Positions 22,473 through 34,019 of a stretch of 64,000 bases of DNA are shown here, piece by piece (the stretch's first letter is position 1; every line of letters begins with the position of its first letter). The DNA is from Lindgomyces ingoldianus (Eukaryota; Ascomycota; Dothideomycetes; Pleosporales; Lindgomycetaceae): positions 293,369 to 357,368 of the forward strand of contig NW_022985192.1 in NCBI RefSeq assembly GCF_010093535.1, in the 5' to 3' direction. The notes under the pieces are model-generated. The model was given only the letters and a program-made list of their open reading frames with translations. It was not told the DNA's origin and did not search any database. A program made the position numbers and the translations under genes.

Positions 22473-23156
22473 ATGACACCTAGCCATGCTCCCTCCCAGT
22501 CCCCAGATCCTTTCGACACTCTCCTCACTTTAGAGGATGACCTCTACACCACCGCTCATGCAGCCGGTGTTGCCGACGGAGCACGTGCTGGTCGCATCGA
22601 AGGCCGAATCTTCGGTCTTGAAAAGGGATTCGAGAAGTTTGCTTCTATGGGAGTTTTGCATGGGAGAGCTTGTGTTTGGGGTGCTCGATTCCACTCAGTC
22701 CGCTCTGCTACTGAGCAAGAAGTAGAGAATGTTAGTCAAGTAGAAGTGAAAGAAGAGGGAAAGAAAAGAGCAGGAGCAGAAGTGGTACGGGAGGAAGGGA
22801 AAAGAGTTCAGGATTTCGGGGCGTACGGCGATGTAAAAGAGGAGCTTCCCACCCTGCCAACGAATCCAAGATTGGAAAAGCATGTCACTACTCTGCATGC
22901 CCTCACTGATCCCTCAACCTTCTCAACTGAAAATGCAGAGGATGCAGTTGCAGATTTCGACGACCGATTCAAGCGTGCCAGTGCGAAGGTTAAAATAATA
23001 GAACGCATGCTAGGGGAAGCAGATTCAGCAGCCTCGGTCGGAACTAGCACGGAGCAGGGAGGGAAGGTAACTGTAAGACGAAGCGTGAAGATTAGTGGAG
23101 AAGGAAAGAAAGATGATAGCATGGAAGACTTCGCGGGTTCACGATTTCTGAGTTGA
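22473..23156 (+). CDS. LTO1: LTO1 homologue, Fe-S cluster adaptor (227 aa)
   Basis: Single-exon gene. The start is chosen at MTPSHAPSQSPDPFDTLL because homology begins there; the frame is open 66 codons further upstream without conserved sequence. LTO1, with Yae1, recruits the cytosolic Fe-S targeting machinery to the ABC protein Rli1, which is needed for ribosome recycling. The Yae1/Lto1 core is residues 12-60: the first helix DPFDTLLTLEDDLYTTAHAAG, then the glycine-rich repeats GVADGARAGRIEGRIFGLEKGFEKF, the deca-GX3-type motif of the family. The rest is charged and less conserved. The last residues are SRFLS; yeast Lto1 ends in Trp, so the terminal Trp targeting signal appears absent. Confidence 0.85.
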   Translation: MTPSHAPSQSPDPFDTLLTLEDDLYTTAHAAGVADGARAGRIEGRIFGLEKGFEKFASMGVLHGRACVWGARFHSVRSATEQEVENVSQVEVKEEGKKRAGAEVVREEGKRVQDFGAYGDVKEELPTLPTNPRLEKHVTTLHALTDPSTFSTENAEDAVADFDDRFKRASAKVKIIERMLGEADSAASVGTSTEQGGKVTVRRSVKISGEGKKDDSMEDFAGSRFLS

Positions 23157-24320
23157 TGATGTTGTGCCCTTGTCGTGCTCACAGTCGCGCTGTTGCAAGA
23201 GAAGGGACCCCAGACACGGTTTGAGTTGCAATTTGCCAATATGAACAATCATTGCCTGCAACTTCACAAACACGGAGAGGTAAAGATATTCTTCAACTCC
23301 CTCCCCCTTCGCCTTCACCTCATCATTCCAGCGCTAACACAAGGCCTTGTTCTCAGTATATCTCTGAATGGGCAGGATCTTCCACAACAGCCCACATCCC
23401 TCTCCCCAACCCCGCACTGCTGCACCGTTGCTTTAAAAGACGGACCCATAGAAGCCACGCACACTTTATTAAATTCAAAGTGAAACGCCTTTCCAACATA
23501 TACACCCGATATTTATTCTTTTAGCAGTACCCAACGCGTGACAGTCCCCTCCAACGCCATCGAAAATGCTCATCCCAAACCCTCTCCCAAAATCCACCGA
23601 CGTGCTATACAACCGACGAAACCGCATCACCTATGACTAATGCATCCTCCTCTTCCTCGCCATCGATATTGTGTTAATCATCCATTAAGTCGCAAACAAT
23701 TGCAAGAACCCAGCCTCTTACGGAAAGTAGAGTATGCAAGCCCGTCGGTCCTTCCCTATTATAGTGTTGTAACTTCACAAAGCCACTGTAGAGTTGCTGA
23801 TGATTGTTACGTAGTGTAATGGCCGCCATGTATATCCTTCCTCCAGCCCTCAACGTCATGCTCAGTCTGCGATATTACCTAAGGGTTGTATTACGGATGA
23901 ATGGTTGTTACATCTATCATTGCCGCAAGGTGGGTCGCAATTACCCACCCATGTACATACATATACCCAAAATCATCGTAGTAAACAATGATATCCATGG
24001 AATTACCTCTCGGATCCTGTTGTGGTAGCAAAGAACTTTCATAAGTATTCGCGAAGAGACTCGCCGGCTATGCCGAGGGATGTGGTTGAACTTCTGGAGT
24101 CGCAAGCGTATGCGGGGTAGGAAGTGTGGGTTTCCGATCTCCTAATTTCAAGGGACTCAATAGAGCGGGCGTAAGATGGGAATCAAGTTATCTAATCAGC
24201 AATGTATCAAATTAAGAAGTATGTCAAGGCGGGGCGAATCCGGGTGTGCACGTCGGAAAATGTTCTTCTCAAATTGTTTGCAGTATTTCCTACTTCCATA
24301 GGTATCAACGGCCAATGTGT
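23157..24320. other. Convergent intergenic region, no gene
   Basis: Lies between the 3' ends of LTO1 and the lipoate ligase gene. Short frames here show no conserved motif. Confidence 0.4.
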
Positions 24321-25692
24321 TCAGTCTCTGGGTATCTCTGGTGTATACAAAATTTTACCAAGCCACTTAGCAATAGCAGCTAGTTCCTTGCTCTCGCAGC
24401 TAGTCTTGCTATGAAGGAAAGCTGGCCAGTCTTGAATGTCCTGTAATTTCTGCTCTAGGAGGCTTGCCTGAAAGGCCTCCAGCTCGCCTATCGGCACTCG
24501 CGTTTCTTCGATCTTGCAGTCCTTGATGACGCCATGGCGGACAGCCATGCTGATTTGGAAATCCTGTATGACTTATTGAGATTATGTTATGTGGGAGGGG
24601 GTTCGATACTGGACTTACTGGGGTCTGTATTTTAGACGCTAATCGTGACTTTTCGTTGTAGTGTGTATCCTGGCTAATTTCATTCGTCACCGTAAACCCC
24701 GGCGTCTGCGAATAAACCCAGTCCGCTGTCCGCAGTTCATCATATCCTTTCTTGATTTCCGGGATGTACAGATGCTCTTCGCCAACCATCTGCACAGGCA
24801 CTCTTTCGTTGCCGCTACCATACATGGCGGCGAATTGTTCCGATACTTGCTTCTGAAACACCGAAGTGTCAAGCCCGATATTTCCAACCGGGGAACTGAC
24901 GCTCTCCACACCCTTCGCATTGATAAACGGCTTACCGGGAGAGTGCAAATACTGCGGAATAACATCCAAATTGGGCGACGCGAGCAACGCCGTACCATGA
25001 TGTAACGCCCGTCCTCTCGTAAGCTTATACGCGGACCCCGACACCTTTAACGGCTTCCTCATTTCCTCTCCAGTCTCATCCATATACGGCGTACGATGCG
25101 TATCCATCGCATCAATATCCCGCCCCCTCTTCCCTTGATCCAAAACGATATCATGCCTCTCATTCACCCTCGCACGCCCAACCCCCAGCTTTCTTAACGC
25201 CCTCACCACCATCTCTGCATGCTTATCCCGCGTGAATGCCACGCGCGGCGATGTCACGCTCCAATTCACATTCCCCTTGTCGTGGAATACAGTGCCGCCA
25301 CCGGAGCGTCGGCGGACAAGAGAGATGGGCCCAAGGCCGGGCTGTTCTATGCCTATCTCTATTCCTGTCGACTTCTGGGCTTTCGGAGGGCATGGGCGGA
25401 GAATGGGCAAGTTAACTTCCAGCCAGGGGTTCTGGTTTCTGCCAATGACAACGCAGGGCGCATTTGTGTAGAGGAAGAGTATTACGGAAGATGGGGATGA
25501 AGTGCGGAGGATGTGGTCTTCGATTGAGAGGTTCAGAAATGGGTTGGTGGAACGGGAGATGTAGGTCTGGACCTTTTTGGTCGGGTTGGCGAGGGTTTCT
25601 GTGAAGGAGGAGAATGTGCGGCGAGTATTTCGGAGGGCAATTTGGGGGTTTAAGATGTAGAGGAGGTGGTGCAGGCCCCGTGAGGGTGCCAT
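24321..25692 (-). CDS. AIM22: Mitochondrial lipoate-protein ligase (438 aa)
   Basis: Two exons, 24620-25692 (ending ...KIQTP, donor GTAAGTCC at 24618) and 24321-24563 (starting DFQISMAVRHG); the 55-base intron ends in CATACAG. The enzyme belongs to the LplA/biotin ligase fold and attaches or transfers lipoate to the E2 and H proteins of mitochondrial complexes; yeast Aim22 (Lip3) is the relative. The catalytic domain starts near residue 45 with STNPFLNLSIEDH. RRRSGGGTVFHDKGN near 127-141 is the signature loop, and KVSGSAYKL near 217-225 carries the conserved substrate Lys. The N-terminus (PQIALRNTRRTFSSF) is Arg/Ser-rich, as in a mitochondrial presequence. The C-terminal exon has the accessory-domain motif HGVIKDCKIE. 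The exon 1 end may be 24619 or 24620 depending on how the boundary is counted. Confidence 0.9.
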
Positions 25693-26414
25693 GGATTATG
25701 GGACAATAGATTAGGTTGGGGAAGAGGTTATGAGGTGAGGTCTGAGTCGGAGCTTTGGGTGATCCGATTGGTTGGTTGGAAGCACACTTTGACTGCACAA
25801 TGGATTGGACTACATAGCACACCTCAACAACTTTTCAAGAGAGTCTCCAAATTCTCGAGGAGGGAAACTTAGAGTGCTGAAGCCATAGTGCAAAATTTAA
25901 AGGCTTGGTTTTATTATTTTGAAGCATAGAACAATTGCTCAGGGTCCAACGGCATTTCGTCTGCCACCCTGCATGGGCCCAGATCTTAAATATCCATATC
26001 TGATAAGACTTTCAGTTACCCTTCCTTCTGCCCCTTATCCCCCACGAAATAGGCTGTGGAAACAGTGTCAAGGATACGTGGGATAGATTATCGTCGGGAG
26101 CTCTGAGTAAGACCTCGATGTGGGGAACCGAGCACTAGTATCCCGAAACTTGCAACGTGCGTGACAACACGGCCGGGTATCCAATACCACGTTTCTGGTT
26201 GACCCGCGAGGCTCTAGATATCCAATAAGATTCGGCAAAGTGATCGGAACATGTGGTTTCATTCGTGCAGAGAGAACAGAGAGCGGACGTTGGCAGCGTC
26301 CGACCTCTTGAGTTACGCAAATATATATATATATACGGAAGATCACAGCTTAATGCCAGGACAGATTCCTCGCGACGTTTTAGAATTCAAAACATATCCT
26401 TCACATATAGCAGC
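25693..26414. other. Intergenic region with a short AT microsatellite
   Basis: Upstream flank of both the lipoate ligase gene and the monooxygenase pseudogene. An (AT)8 tract lies at about 26320-26336. No gene seen. Confidence 0.45.
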
Positions 26415-27683
26415 ATGACAACAACCAACGGATGTACTCGGATTAAGAATGGGTCCATGGAAGAACCACTACCCATCGTTATAGCAGGAGGGGGATGCGT
26501 AGGACTCTTCCTCGCCCTCTTACTCAGCCAATCCAACATCACCAACAAAGTCATCGTATCTGCCTCTAGTTCTCCCTTCTCCTCTTTCCCTTTTCCAGTT
26601 TCAACCAGGCGAGCCGAGTCAACTATTACTACCGCAGTATAAATTCCAAGAACTGCTTATTTCGAAAGTACGCGAGCTTGATAAGGGGGATGTAAGACTA
26701 GGTTCAAAGGTCGTAGGATTTGAAGATAGCGGCACGGGGGCTAGTGTGAATGTCAAGATCCACGACTCCGCCGGCAACGAGCATGACATTGAAGCAGAAT
26801 ATCTAATCGGCGCTGACGGCGCCAAAAGCACGGTTCGAAAACTCTTGGACATCCCTTTTGAAGGCGGAACCCTGGATGTCCAACTCGTGGCTATAGACAT
26901 CCGCTTTCCGTTCAACAACTACAGTTTCTTTGACGCGAATTTTGTCATAGATGGACGGGACTATGGACTTATTGGTAAGATTGACGAGCAGGGGTTGTGA
27001 AGAGTGGGTTTTGGAGTCGAGGCAGATGTGACCGAGGAGGAGATTTGTGAGGGTGTGAGGGAGAAGTTAGATAGGATGGTCCCCGGGGAGGAGGAGTATG
27101 AGGTTGTCAGGGTGGCGCCGTATAAGGTGCAGCAGAGATGTGCGGAGAGGTTTTGGAAGGGGAGGGTTGGTTTGGTGGGAGATGGTGCGCATTGTGAGTG
27201 TGCATCCGGATCAGTCTAACACAACCATCTAGCGTTACTAAATTTCCCTTTTTAAACCTTTAATACCTAAAATAACCCTTACCTACTTAAACACCATAGC
27301 TAACCGCTTGCCCTAGTAACAAACCCCTACGCCGGTCTCGGCCTGGCATCCGGCATCGCCGACGCCATTACCCTCTCCTCCGTCCTCATCCACATTCTCC
27401 CCCCTCAACCCCTTCCAGCCCCTCCACTTCCACCTCCACCACCTCCAAACCACCCAATCCCTCCCTCCTCCTCCCCTCCTGTTCCAGCGCTCGCAAGTCC
27501 AAATTCAGTTCCGTCGTTGACAAACCGTCACGTATGGCGTTCGCACGCGTACGCTCAAGAGTCGATACCCAGAAAGAGTTGGAAGGTTTAATGAAACGGG
27601 ATCTGATGATCAAGGCGCTGAAAAGTGGGATGCCAATGATACCGCCCGGGTTGGGGACGGAGGTTACGGAGCTGGAGGGGTAG
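26415..27683 (+). pseudogene. Dead FAD-dependent monooxygenase (PHBH-like)
   Basis: It starts MTTTNGCTRIK and reaches the dinucleotide-binding motif IVIAGGGCVGLFLALLL. It then loses about 60-70 codons of the expected sequence and resumes out of frame near 26620 at LLLPQYKFQELL. The second FAD motif YLIGADGAKSTVRKLL is present near 26800. A TGA at 26998-27000 replaces the Trp expected in GLWRV. LVGDGAHL is interrupted by an intact-looking intron (donor T|GTGAGT near 27194, acceptor CCCTAG near 27322) that joins to TNPYAGLGLASGIADA. A later frameshift leads to VVDKPSRMAFARVRSRVD and an end at 27683. Such enzymes hydroxylate aromatic or polyketide substrates. The deletion, the nonsense codon and the frameshift together make it non-functional. 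Confidence 0.8.
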
Positions 27684-29407
27684 TAGAAGTAAGTGGTTTT
27701 GCTTGGGTTTGTTATGCAGGGGGGAGAGGGGGAAAGGGATGGGCGGTGGGTAGGTTGGTTGTGGGCTAGCAAAGACATCGTGAACGTAGAGGTTCATCGT
27801 ATCCACCCTTTGACTCTTTTCTCTTTCCCATCTGGTTTCGTTTCGCTTACTTCTACTGTAGACGAGTTCTTAGGAGAGATTAAAGCCTCCAATCTGCTTT
27901 GTAATCTCTACTGCACTGTGTGCGTTTGCCTAGAACATGTAATTCCTTAACCATCACTATGCGTCAGCTCCATTAGTATGTATTACTCGCATGTGCGAAC
28001 AAACTCCAACAAAGCAAGCTCATGCACTGCCTAATTCCTCCAGCCAAACACATGTCCTCCGATGTATCTTTGAATGTAACAAGCAGTAATTCTACGATCA
28101 ACGTAACATGTTTGGTCCAGGCCTTTTTCGAAGCAGTCGGGCTTGTAAGCGTCAATACCGACTCTCGTAGCTGCTTTCTTCGTCCAGGCTCAGCAAGTCA
28201 TTCAGAAGGGTTGATCAGGATCGCGTGAATGAAGTCACCACCGGAGCGACGAAGGCTCTGAAGCGCACTCCCGAGAATCGAGAGGCCGGTTGAAGAGAAC
28301 AGCACATTGAGGTGAGTCGTTTACAGCACGGTCTTGCGGCTCCCCTAACAAAACCTGGTAGAAATTTCGCACTGACGTCGAGAAACTACATGGCCACTTC
28401 CTCGTCGCGCAGACATTAGCCAGTACATACATCGAGATCTCCTCAAAGCTCATAATTCCCCGCGTCAACACGGTTGATCGCCGAGGCCTCGTAGCTGAAG
28501 ATGAGATGTCTGGGAGGGAACTCGAGGAGAACATTGGTGCGCTTAGCCCATGAGGCTCAAGAGGAGATCACCAAGCTGGCTGAGGAGGTAAGTAGCCATC
28601 TCTTTGGGCAAATTTTGACGAGTAGCGAACTTGAAGCAGTGCAAGACGCAGCTCATGGATCAATTCCAGGGTCGATCGTGGTACGGCAGCGGAGGTTGGC
28701 GTATGAATGAGATAAGGAAGACGAAGGTGGAGGAGCGATATTGCCCCTCCCAACCTTAACTTCGGCATCAGCATCCGCATGGATCTCCACCCAATAGTGA
28801 TCTGGTTGGGAATAATGTTCCACTTCCCAGACAGTAAGTTCTTTAGGGAAGGAAATGGTCCGATTCAAAATTTTCGAGGAAGGAGCTGAGGGTGCCTTGC
28901 AAGAGCCCATGCCATCCCTCTCCGTGCATTACCCCAGCACGACAGAGTTCCCACGGAAGGATTAGTATGAGAGAGACATTTTGGTCGAATTACCACATCA
29001 CTCACTCCACTCCACTACCTATCACACTATCCAGAAATTCCCCCAGGTATAACCTGATAACCTGGAGCAAATTTCCCTGATCGACAAAGCGTCCAAGACG
29101 TAGAAGAAAAATAGAAGTAGAAAGTAACCGTTCGGGACTAAAACCAATATTCAAAGAAAAGGGGGCCTGTCAAGTGCGTGATTGTGTAGAAAGTATGTGT
29201 CCACCAGCTCCATTTCCCCGTCCGGCACCAATAAGGTATCTTTGTGCTTAAGCCGCTGCCACTGGTATCATACCAACCCCACAACGACGATCGCTTACTC
29301 ACACTGCTACGTCGCACTTAAGCTTCCTCCCCGCATGCAATCAACCTCCCTGCCCCTCTGATGGCCTGTCAAACTATGCTCGAGCCGAATTCCTGAAGAG
29401 ATATAGC
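27684..29407. other. Mostly non-coding; contains one decayed helical coding fragment
   Basis: Apart from the fragment listed at 28200-28710, nothing is recognised. The last 350 bases are the 3' flank of the septin gene. Confidence 0.4.
28200..28710 (+). pseudogene. Decayed coding fragment of unknown helical protein
   Basis: Reading on the plus strand gives DVEKLHGHFLVAQTLASTYIEISSKLIIP (28375-28460), then VDRRGLVAEDEMSGRELEENI. In another frame it gives AHEAQEEITKLAEEVSSHLFG to a stop near 28710. A plausible intron lies at about 28313-28362 (GAG|GTGAGT...TGGTAG). The amphipathic-helix character suggests former protein, but stops and frame changes exclude an intact gene. The family is not identified. 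Confidence 0.3.
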
Positions 29408-30616
29408 CTAATACCCATTCATAGTCATCCTCTGGCTGTTCCGGCTAAGCTCCCGGTCGGCGGCAGGCGAGATGGGTCGAGAGCTGTGGCCGCCAACGGC
29501 GGAGCTCTCCTTAAGTGCAAGCAGCTGCTTAGCGCGGAAAGACTCGTAGTGGATCTGCGAGGTGGTCTCGATGAGATCTTGGAGATGGGTGCGGGTGAGG
29601 AAGTTACGGAGGTACACGAATTCGCAGTGGTTCTCATCCTCAACTGTCATAGCATTAGCATGCGCTTGAAATTGAAATTGGAAAAGGAGAGAGCTCACCG
29701 TTGATGACACCCCATCGGTTCTGGCGGCCACGGACCTGCTTCCCATTGACGACGATGGTCTTCTCAGAGCCAACGACCGCGAAGGGGAGGATGCCCTGTG
29801 CTGTATTAGTACCATTCTATCCCATGCATGCATGTCGCAGGACTATGCATACCTTGATGGAAGTGTTCATGGCGATCTCCTCCTGGTCATGCTCCTCATT
29901 GTCGTACGGGTACATCCTCAAGTTGTGGAACTGGAACTCCTCCTTTATCCTCTCCTTAAACGCGGCGCGCTCCTCCAACGTCAGGCTGTCGCTCTTGGCA
30001 ATAACCGGCACCACATTGACAAACTCGCTCAGCTTCTTGAGCACTACGATATCAATCGGCTTAAGGGCGTGGCCGGAGGGCTGGATGAAGAACAAGCAGC
30101 AGTGGATGCGCGTGTCCTGGAGGTATCGTTCTCGCTGGGCCGTCAGCTCCTTGCGGAGGTAGGCACTGTGCTGGTCCTTGATGTACTTGACGATGGGGTC
30201 CCAGCAGCGCTCGTTGTTGATCAGGTCGCCGTAGCCGGGGGTGTCGACGATGTTGAGGCGAAGACGCACGCCGTTTTCCTCGATGATGTGCGAGACAGCC
30301 TGGATTTCGGTAGTGCTGCGGATAGGCTCGTCGGGAGTCAGGCGGCCCTTGCTGTCCATGAGGTGCGAGGCGAAGATGGTGTTGATGAGGGTCGATTTGC
30401 CGAGACCTGTCTGGCCTGCACCGGTGAAAGGCCGCGGTTAGATGATGCACTGCGATGAATACATGGAAAGGACAGCAGGGAAAGCTTACCGACGCAGATG
30501 ATGTTGAACTGGAACCCCCGCTTCACCAGCTTCTTCTCGATCTGCGACGTGATGCTGTCGAAGCCGACATAGCTCTTGGGGTAGACCGACTGCTGGTTCA
30601 TCATGGACGCAGCCAT
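29408..30616 (-). CDS. CDC10: Septin, Cdc10/AspD type (340 aa)
   Basis: Four exons: 30490-30616, 29853-30415, 29699-29795 and 29408-29643, all with GT-AG borders and continuous phase. Septins are GTP-binding filament proteins that build rings at septa and hyphal branch sites. The N-terminal [19 protein letters not shown] and [12 protein letters not shown] match Cdc10. G1 is GQTGLGKST at 43-51, split by intron 1; G3 is DTPGYGD at 100-106; G4 is AKSD at 182-185. The septin unique element follows ([22 protein letters not shown]). There is no long C-terminal coiled coil, which is typical of the Cdc10/AspD group and separates it from Cdc3, Cdc11 and Cdc12. It is divergently arranged with the bL32m gene. 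Confidence 0.95.
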
Positions 30617-30935
30617 TGCGGGCGATGTGAGCCTCGGGCCTGAATATGGGATGGAGTGGGAGGGCAGAAGACAATTGAGGAGAGCGGTGGAGGAGGAGCA
30701 GCGACGGTGGGAGGGTATACAAATAACAGAGACTGTCGTGGACACTTTCTCGTGGTGTTGCAGCGCGGAAAGGGGCAGCCACCAAGCGAAAGTGCGCTAG
30801 AGTGGTTTAAGGTAAGCGCCGAATGAGCTTCTGGTGAGCACGGATTTTAATCTCAGCACCACCAACTCACTTGAACATCATCAGCAGGCTTCCCGCAAGA
30901 ATATTTCGAGCCTTCATTCAATTACTTCAATCACA
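30617..30935. promoter_or_regulatory. Divergent promoter between CDC10 and bL32m
   Basis: A 319-base region shared by two outward-facing genes. No sequence-specific regulatory element was identified. Confidence 0.5.
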
Positions 30936-31510
30936 ATGGCCCTCGCACGCCCGTTTCCTCCGCTCCTGCACACCCTCTTCCCCGCCTTCAATGCCCCCGT
31001 TCGACCCGTCCTGAACCTCCCTCTCCTTCAGCGCCTGTCGCAGTCCTTCCCCACAATACTCTCCCCATTCGCTGCGCTCGTCCTGCCCCCACTCTCGCTG
31101 CCGTCAATACCCTCGATATCGGACATCTGGGAAGGCATTCTGAAAGCCGTGCCGAAGAAGAAGACGTCCTACCGTAAGAAGAGACAGAGGTTTCTAGCTG
31201 GCAAAGGATTGAGAGACATCACATCACTGAACACGTGCTCAGCTTGCGGCAGGGTGAAGCGTGCACATTACCTGTGTCCTTACTGCGTATATGGTACGTG
31301 TTTCTTCTCTGGCTTGTATTTGAGAGAGATTGGCTGACTAACTCTCGAGCAGCGGTCAAGACCAAGATCTTCGGACTAAGCCTGGTGAAGACACCCAAGA
31401 AGAAGGAACTGAGGGCGATGAGACGAGAGAAGATTGAGGAAAGGAGGAATGCTCGCCGGAACCAGAATGGTCCCAAGAAGAGGTTCGACAGAGATGACGA
31501 CGACATATAA
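30936..31510 (+). CDS. MRPL32: Mitochondrial large-subunit ribosomal protein bL32m (171 aa)
   Basis: Two exons, 30936-31293 and 31353-31510; the 59-base intron (TATG|GTACGT ... CTCGAGCAG) interrupts CVYG-AVKTKIFG. The start MALARPFPPLL gives a long, basic and hydrophobic N-terminus of about 70 residues that is expected to be a cleaved mitochondrial presequence; in yeast the m-AAA protease performs this cleavage. The mature part begins near AVPKKKTSYRKKRQRFLAG, the universal L32 start. The zinc-binding cysteines are C101, C104, C114 and C117 (CSAC...CPYC). The C-terminal extension is Lys/Arg-rich and ends in RDDDDI. It is a structural protein of the mitoribosome. Confidence 0.93.
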
Positions 31511-31935
31511 AACAAAATAGACGTGGACTAATACTGGGATAAAGAGAACAGTAGTGGATTGCGCTGTACAATTTTGTGACATTATACTTGGGAAGGCACC
31601 TCATTGGCAGAGCGCTTCTTGCACCTGTAACAGTAGCATGCATGTGGTCATGGTATTTGTGGTCGAATCAGGAAGTAGCAGGGGTGGTGGATACTTCGTG
31701 CATAGTGAGGCATGCAGTTCTCGAGCCCAGATGTCATGATTCGACCCACTTCAGCCAAATCTAAGCAAACTACTGCCATGCATGGGAAAGAAGCCGAACT
31801 CCAAGATCCACTCTTCGAATTGTGGACGTCATGCCGCGATCCGCTGAAACCCATTTACCCGCCATGATAGCCAGATATGCAGCCAAAAGGTATCTATATA
31901 ATACAAGAACATGCTCCCACACTTCCCCTTCATCC
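31511..31935. other. Convergent 3' region, no gene
   Basis: Lies between the stops of bL32m and RUD3. Nothing coding recognised. Confidence 0.45.
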
Positions 31936-34019
31936 TCACTTCTCGCTGATCCCTAGACCTGAGCCTGTGTCGCTTCTTGGCGGAGGTGAGGTTGCTTGAC
32001 TCCCTCTTCGCGAACGGTCGCCTTCGACGGCCTCGCGTTCTAAAAAGTCGGACCATAGCTCCGCTAGCGACTCCTTGTTACTGGAGCTGCTCGCCATTAA
32101 CATAGGGTCGGTGCTATTGAGAGATGGCGTCGACGGTACACGCCTGAAAGGCGACATGGGAATGCGCAGACTGTTGCTTGATGCGCCAGGACGAGCGAGG
32201 CCGGCTTGTTCACGTTGCTCTATGAAAGCAATTAGCATAGGCTAAGTAGAAAGGGGATAAGGGGGAAAATATCAGATTAGATAAAATGGGGACATACCAT
32301 CGGTCCAACCCAGCAAGGCCGCAATCAATTGTAGAGCTTCAAATTTCTTTGGGTCCGAGCGATCAATGGCAAGGAAGTGGAGGATATAGTTTGTGACAAT
32401 CTGTCTGTCGACGTTGTCCTCCGGTCGCCCCTTCTTCAAAATCCTAAGTGCCTTCGTAAGGTGCTCGCCCAACGCCACGGCTTCGTGCCGTAGTTTTCCG
32501 ATAAGGAGGTTTTTCTCTTTAACTTCCTTCTCAAATGGTAACGCTCTTTCAAGTTCCTTTTGCGTGGCTTCCAGGGTGGCTTTGGATGATGTTGCAGTCT
32601 CTTCCGCTGCTTGAAGCTGCTTACGAAGTTCATCTGTCTCCGATTGATAAGTCTCAACCAAACGTCGAAGCTCAACTCTGCGCTCTGATGTGGGTTGTTA
32701 GTCAATTTGAGGCGTAGCTCTATAACTGAGACCATACCGTTATGTTCGTGTTGTAATGCCCTCTGCAGGCCATCTACGGCCTGACTATTCGTGTCTCGCT
32801 CACCGGCAGCCTTTTCGTATGCTTCTTTCAGGGAAGCGAGCTGCTCTTCCAACTCTACTACCCTTTCCCCAAGGTTGTCCCGGAGCGAGCGTTCATCCAT
32901 AGCAAGAACTTCCCAGTCCTGCATTGCCTGCTTAGCATTCTCAAACTCCTCTCTCGCATACGCCTCCCGTGAGATTAGATCGTCACGCTCTTTAATCCAG
33001 TTTTGCTGCGACAAAGTTGCTCGGTTACGAAGGCTTGAAATTTCTGACGCTTGTGATTCGTTTTCTTGCCGGAGCCTGGAGGTTTCCTCGGTCAATGTGT
33101 CGTTACTCTCCTGGAGCTCGCGATTTTGGTCTTCAAGTTCGGATATACGAGTTTGAGCTTCCTCCAGCCTTGCCTGCGGAATCATTAGCATGTCCTTAGT
33201 CCGAGAGGTGTGCTCCAGCCCCTCCCCCCCCCCCCCCCCCAGCACAATAAGTTCCAAGGTTGTACGCACCGCATCGGCTTTTAACCGATCACCCAGAGAG
33301 CTCTTAATTGTGTTCACTCTCCCTAACAAATTCCTGTATTGAGTCTCAAAATGTTCCTTGCTTTCATTCGCCTCGTCTAGCTCGCTTTGCAAATTACTAG
33401 TCTCCTCTTCATGTTTCTCTTGTATACTCTCCAAGCTTTTCCTCAGTTCAGTCACCTCTTGCCGTAGGGTATCGCGCTCCTTAGCCAAAGCGTCGAGGCG
33501 GGCGGCAGCGTCAGATGGCGGTGGGGGAGATGGCGATAGACCGCCCTGTGAGCGAGACCGGGCAAGGCCTAGAGCTACGGTAGATGATATCGAGTGTGAA
33601 GTCGTTCCGTTCGCTTGCGCTGTAGAGGAGATGGGGTGTTCTTCGTCGTCAACGTCGTCAGGATCTTTGGCTGGTGCAGGAAGTTTCTGTGGATTATTAG
33701 TCCCTTTTCCTCTACACTATGGTGTGCCAGAAACAGTGTCGTACCACCTGCTCATCTTCCTCTCCGTCCTCCTCCTCAACTTCGCGTTTCTCATGATTTC
33801 CATCGCCATTGGTTATCTCCGCTTTATTTCCCCCACCGCCACCTTTCTTCTTGTTCCTCTTCTTTTTTGACTTCGGCGTCGCACCTATTGCTATAAGTCA
33901 GTAGAGCCCTCCAGTGTGTGTCTGTGATTTCCCTAGCATCTAGCCCATCAGTGTAGGGCACGTCCCTGAGCTGACGTACCTGGGTCCTTTAGCGGATCAG
34001 AACTGCCCTGAGCGGACAT
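31936..34019 (-). CDS. RUD3: Golgin with GRAB domain, Rud3 type (566 aa)
   Basis: Six exons: 33980-34019, 33748-33884, 33270-33686, 32738-33173, 32298-32684 and 31936-32219. Rud3/GMAP-210 proteins are coiled-coil tethers of the cis-Golgi that bind Arf1 through a C-terminal GRAB domain. Here a Lys-rich, then acidic N-terminus is followed by heptad-rich coiled coil from about residue 120 to 405. The GRAB core lies near 408-475: LGEHLTKALRILKK, VDRQIVTNYILHFLAI, FEALQLIAALLGWTDEQREQ. A Ser-rich tail ends in GLGISEK. Intron 3 (33174-33269) is unusual: it is 96 bases, free of stops in the coding frame and carries a 17-base G run on the coding strand. Exon phases are consistent throughout. Confidence 0.9.
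33224..33240. repeat. 17-base C homopolymer inside RUD3 intron 3
   Basis: A run of 17 C on the plus strand, so poly-G in the transcript. It lies inside the intron, about 30 bases from the donor, and is a likely length-variable site. Confidence 0.9.

Noticed and set aside
29832..30458. 208-codon plus-strand open frame
   Set aside because: It is antisense to the septin coding exon and mirrors its GC-rich codons; no independent motif.
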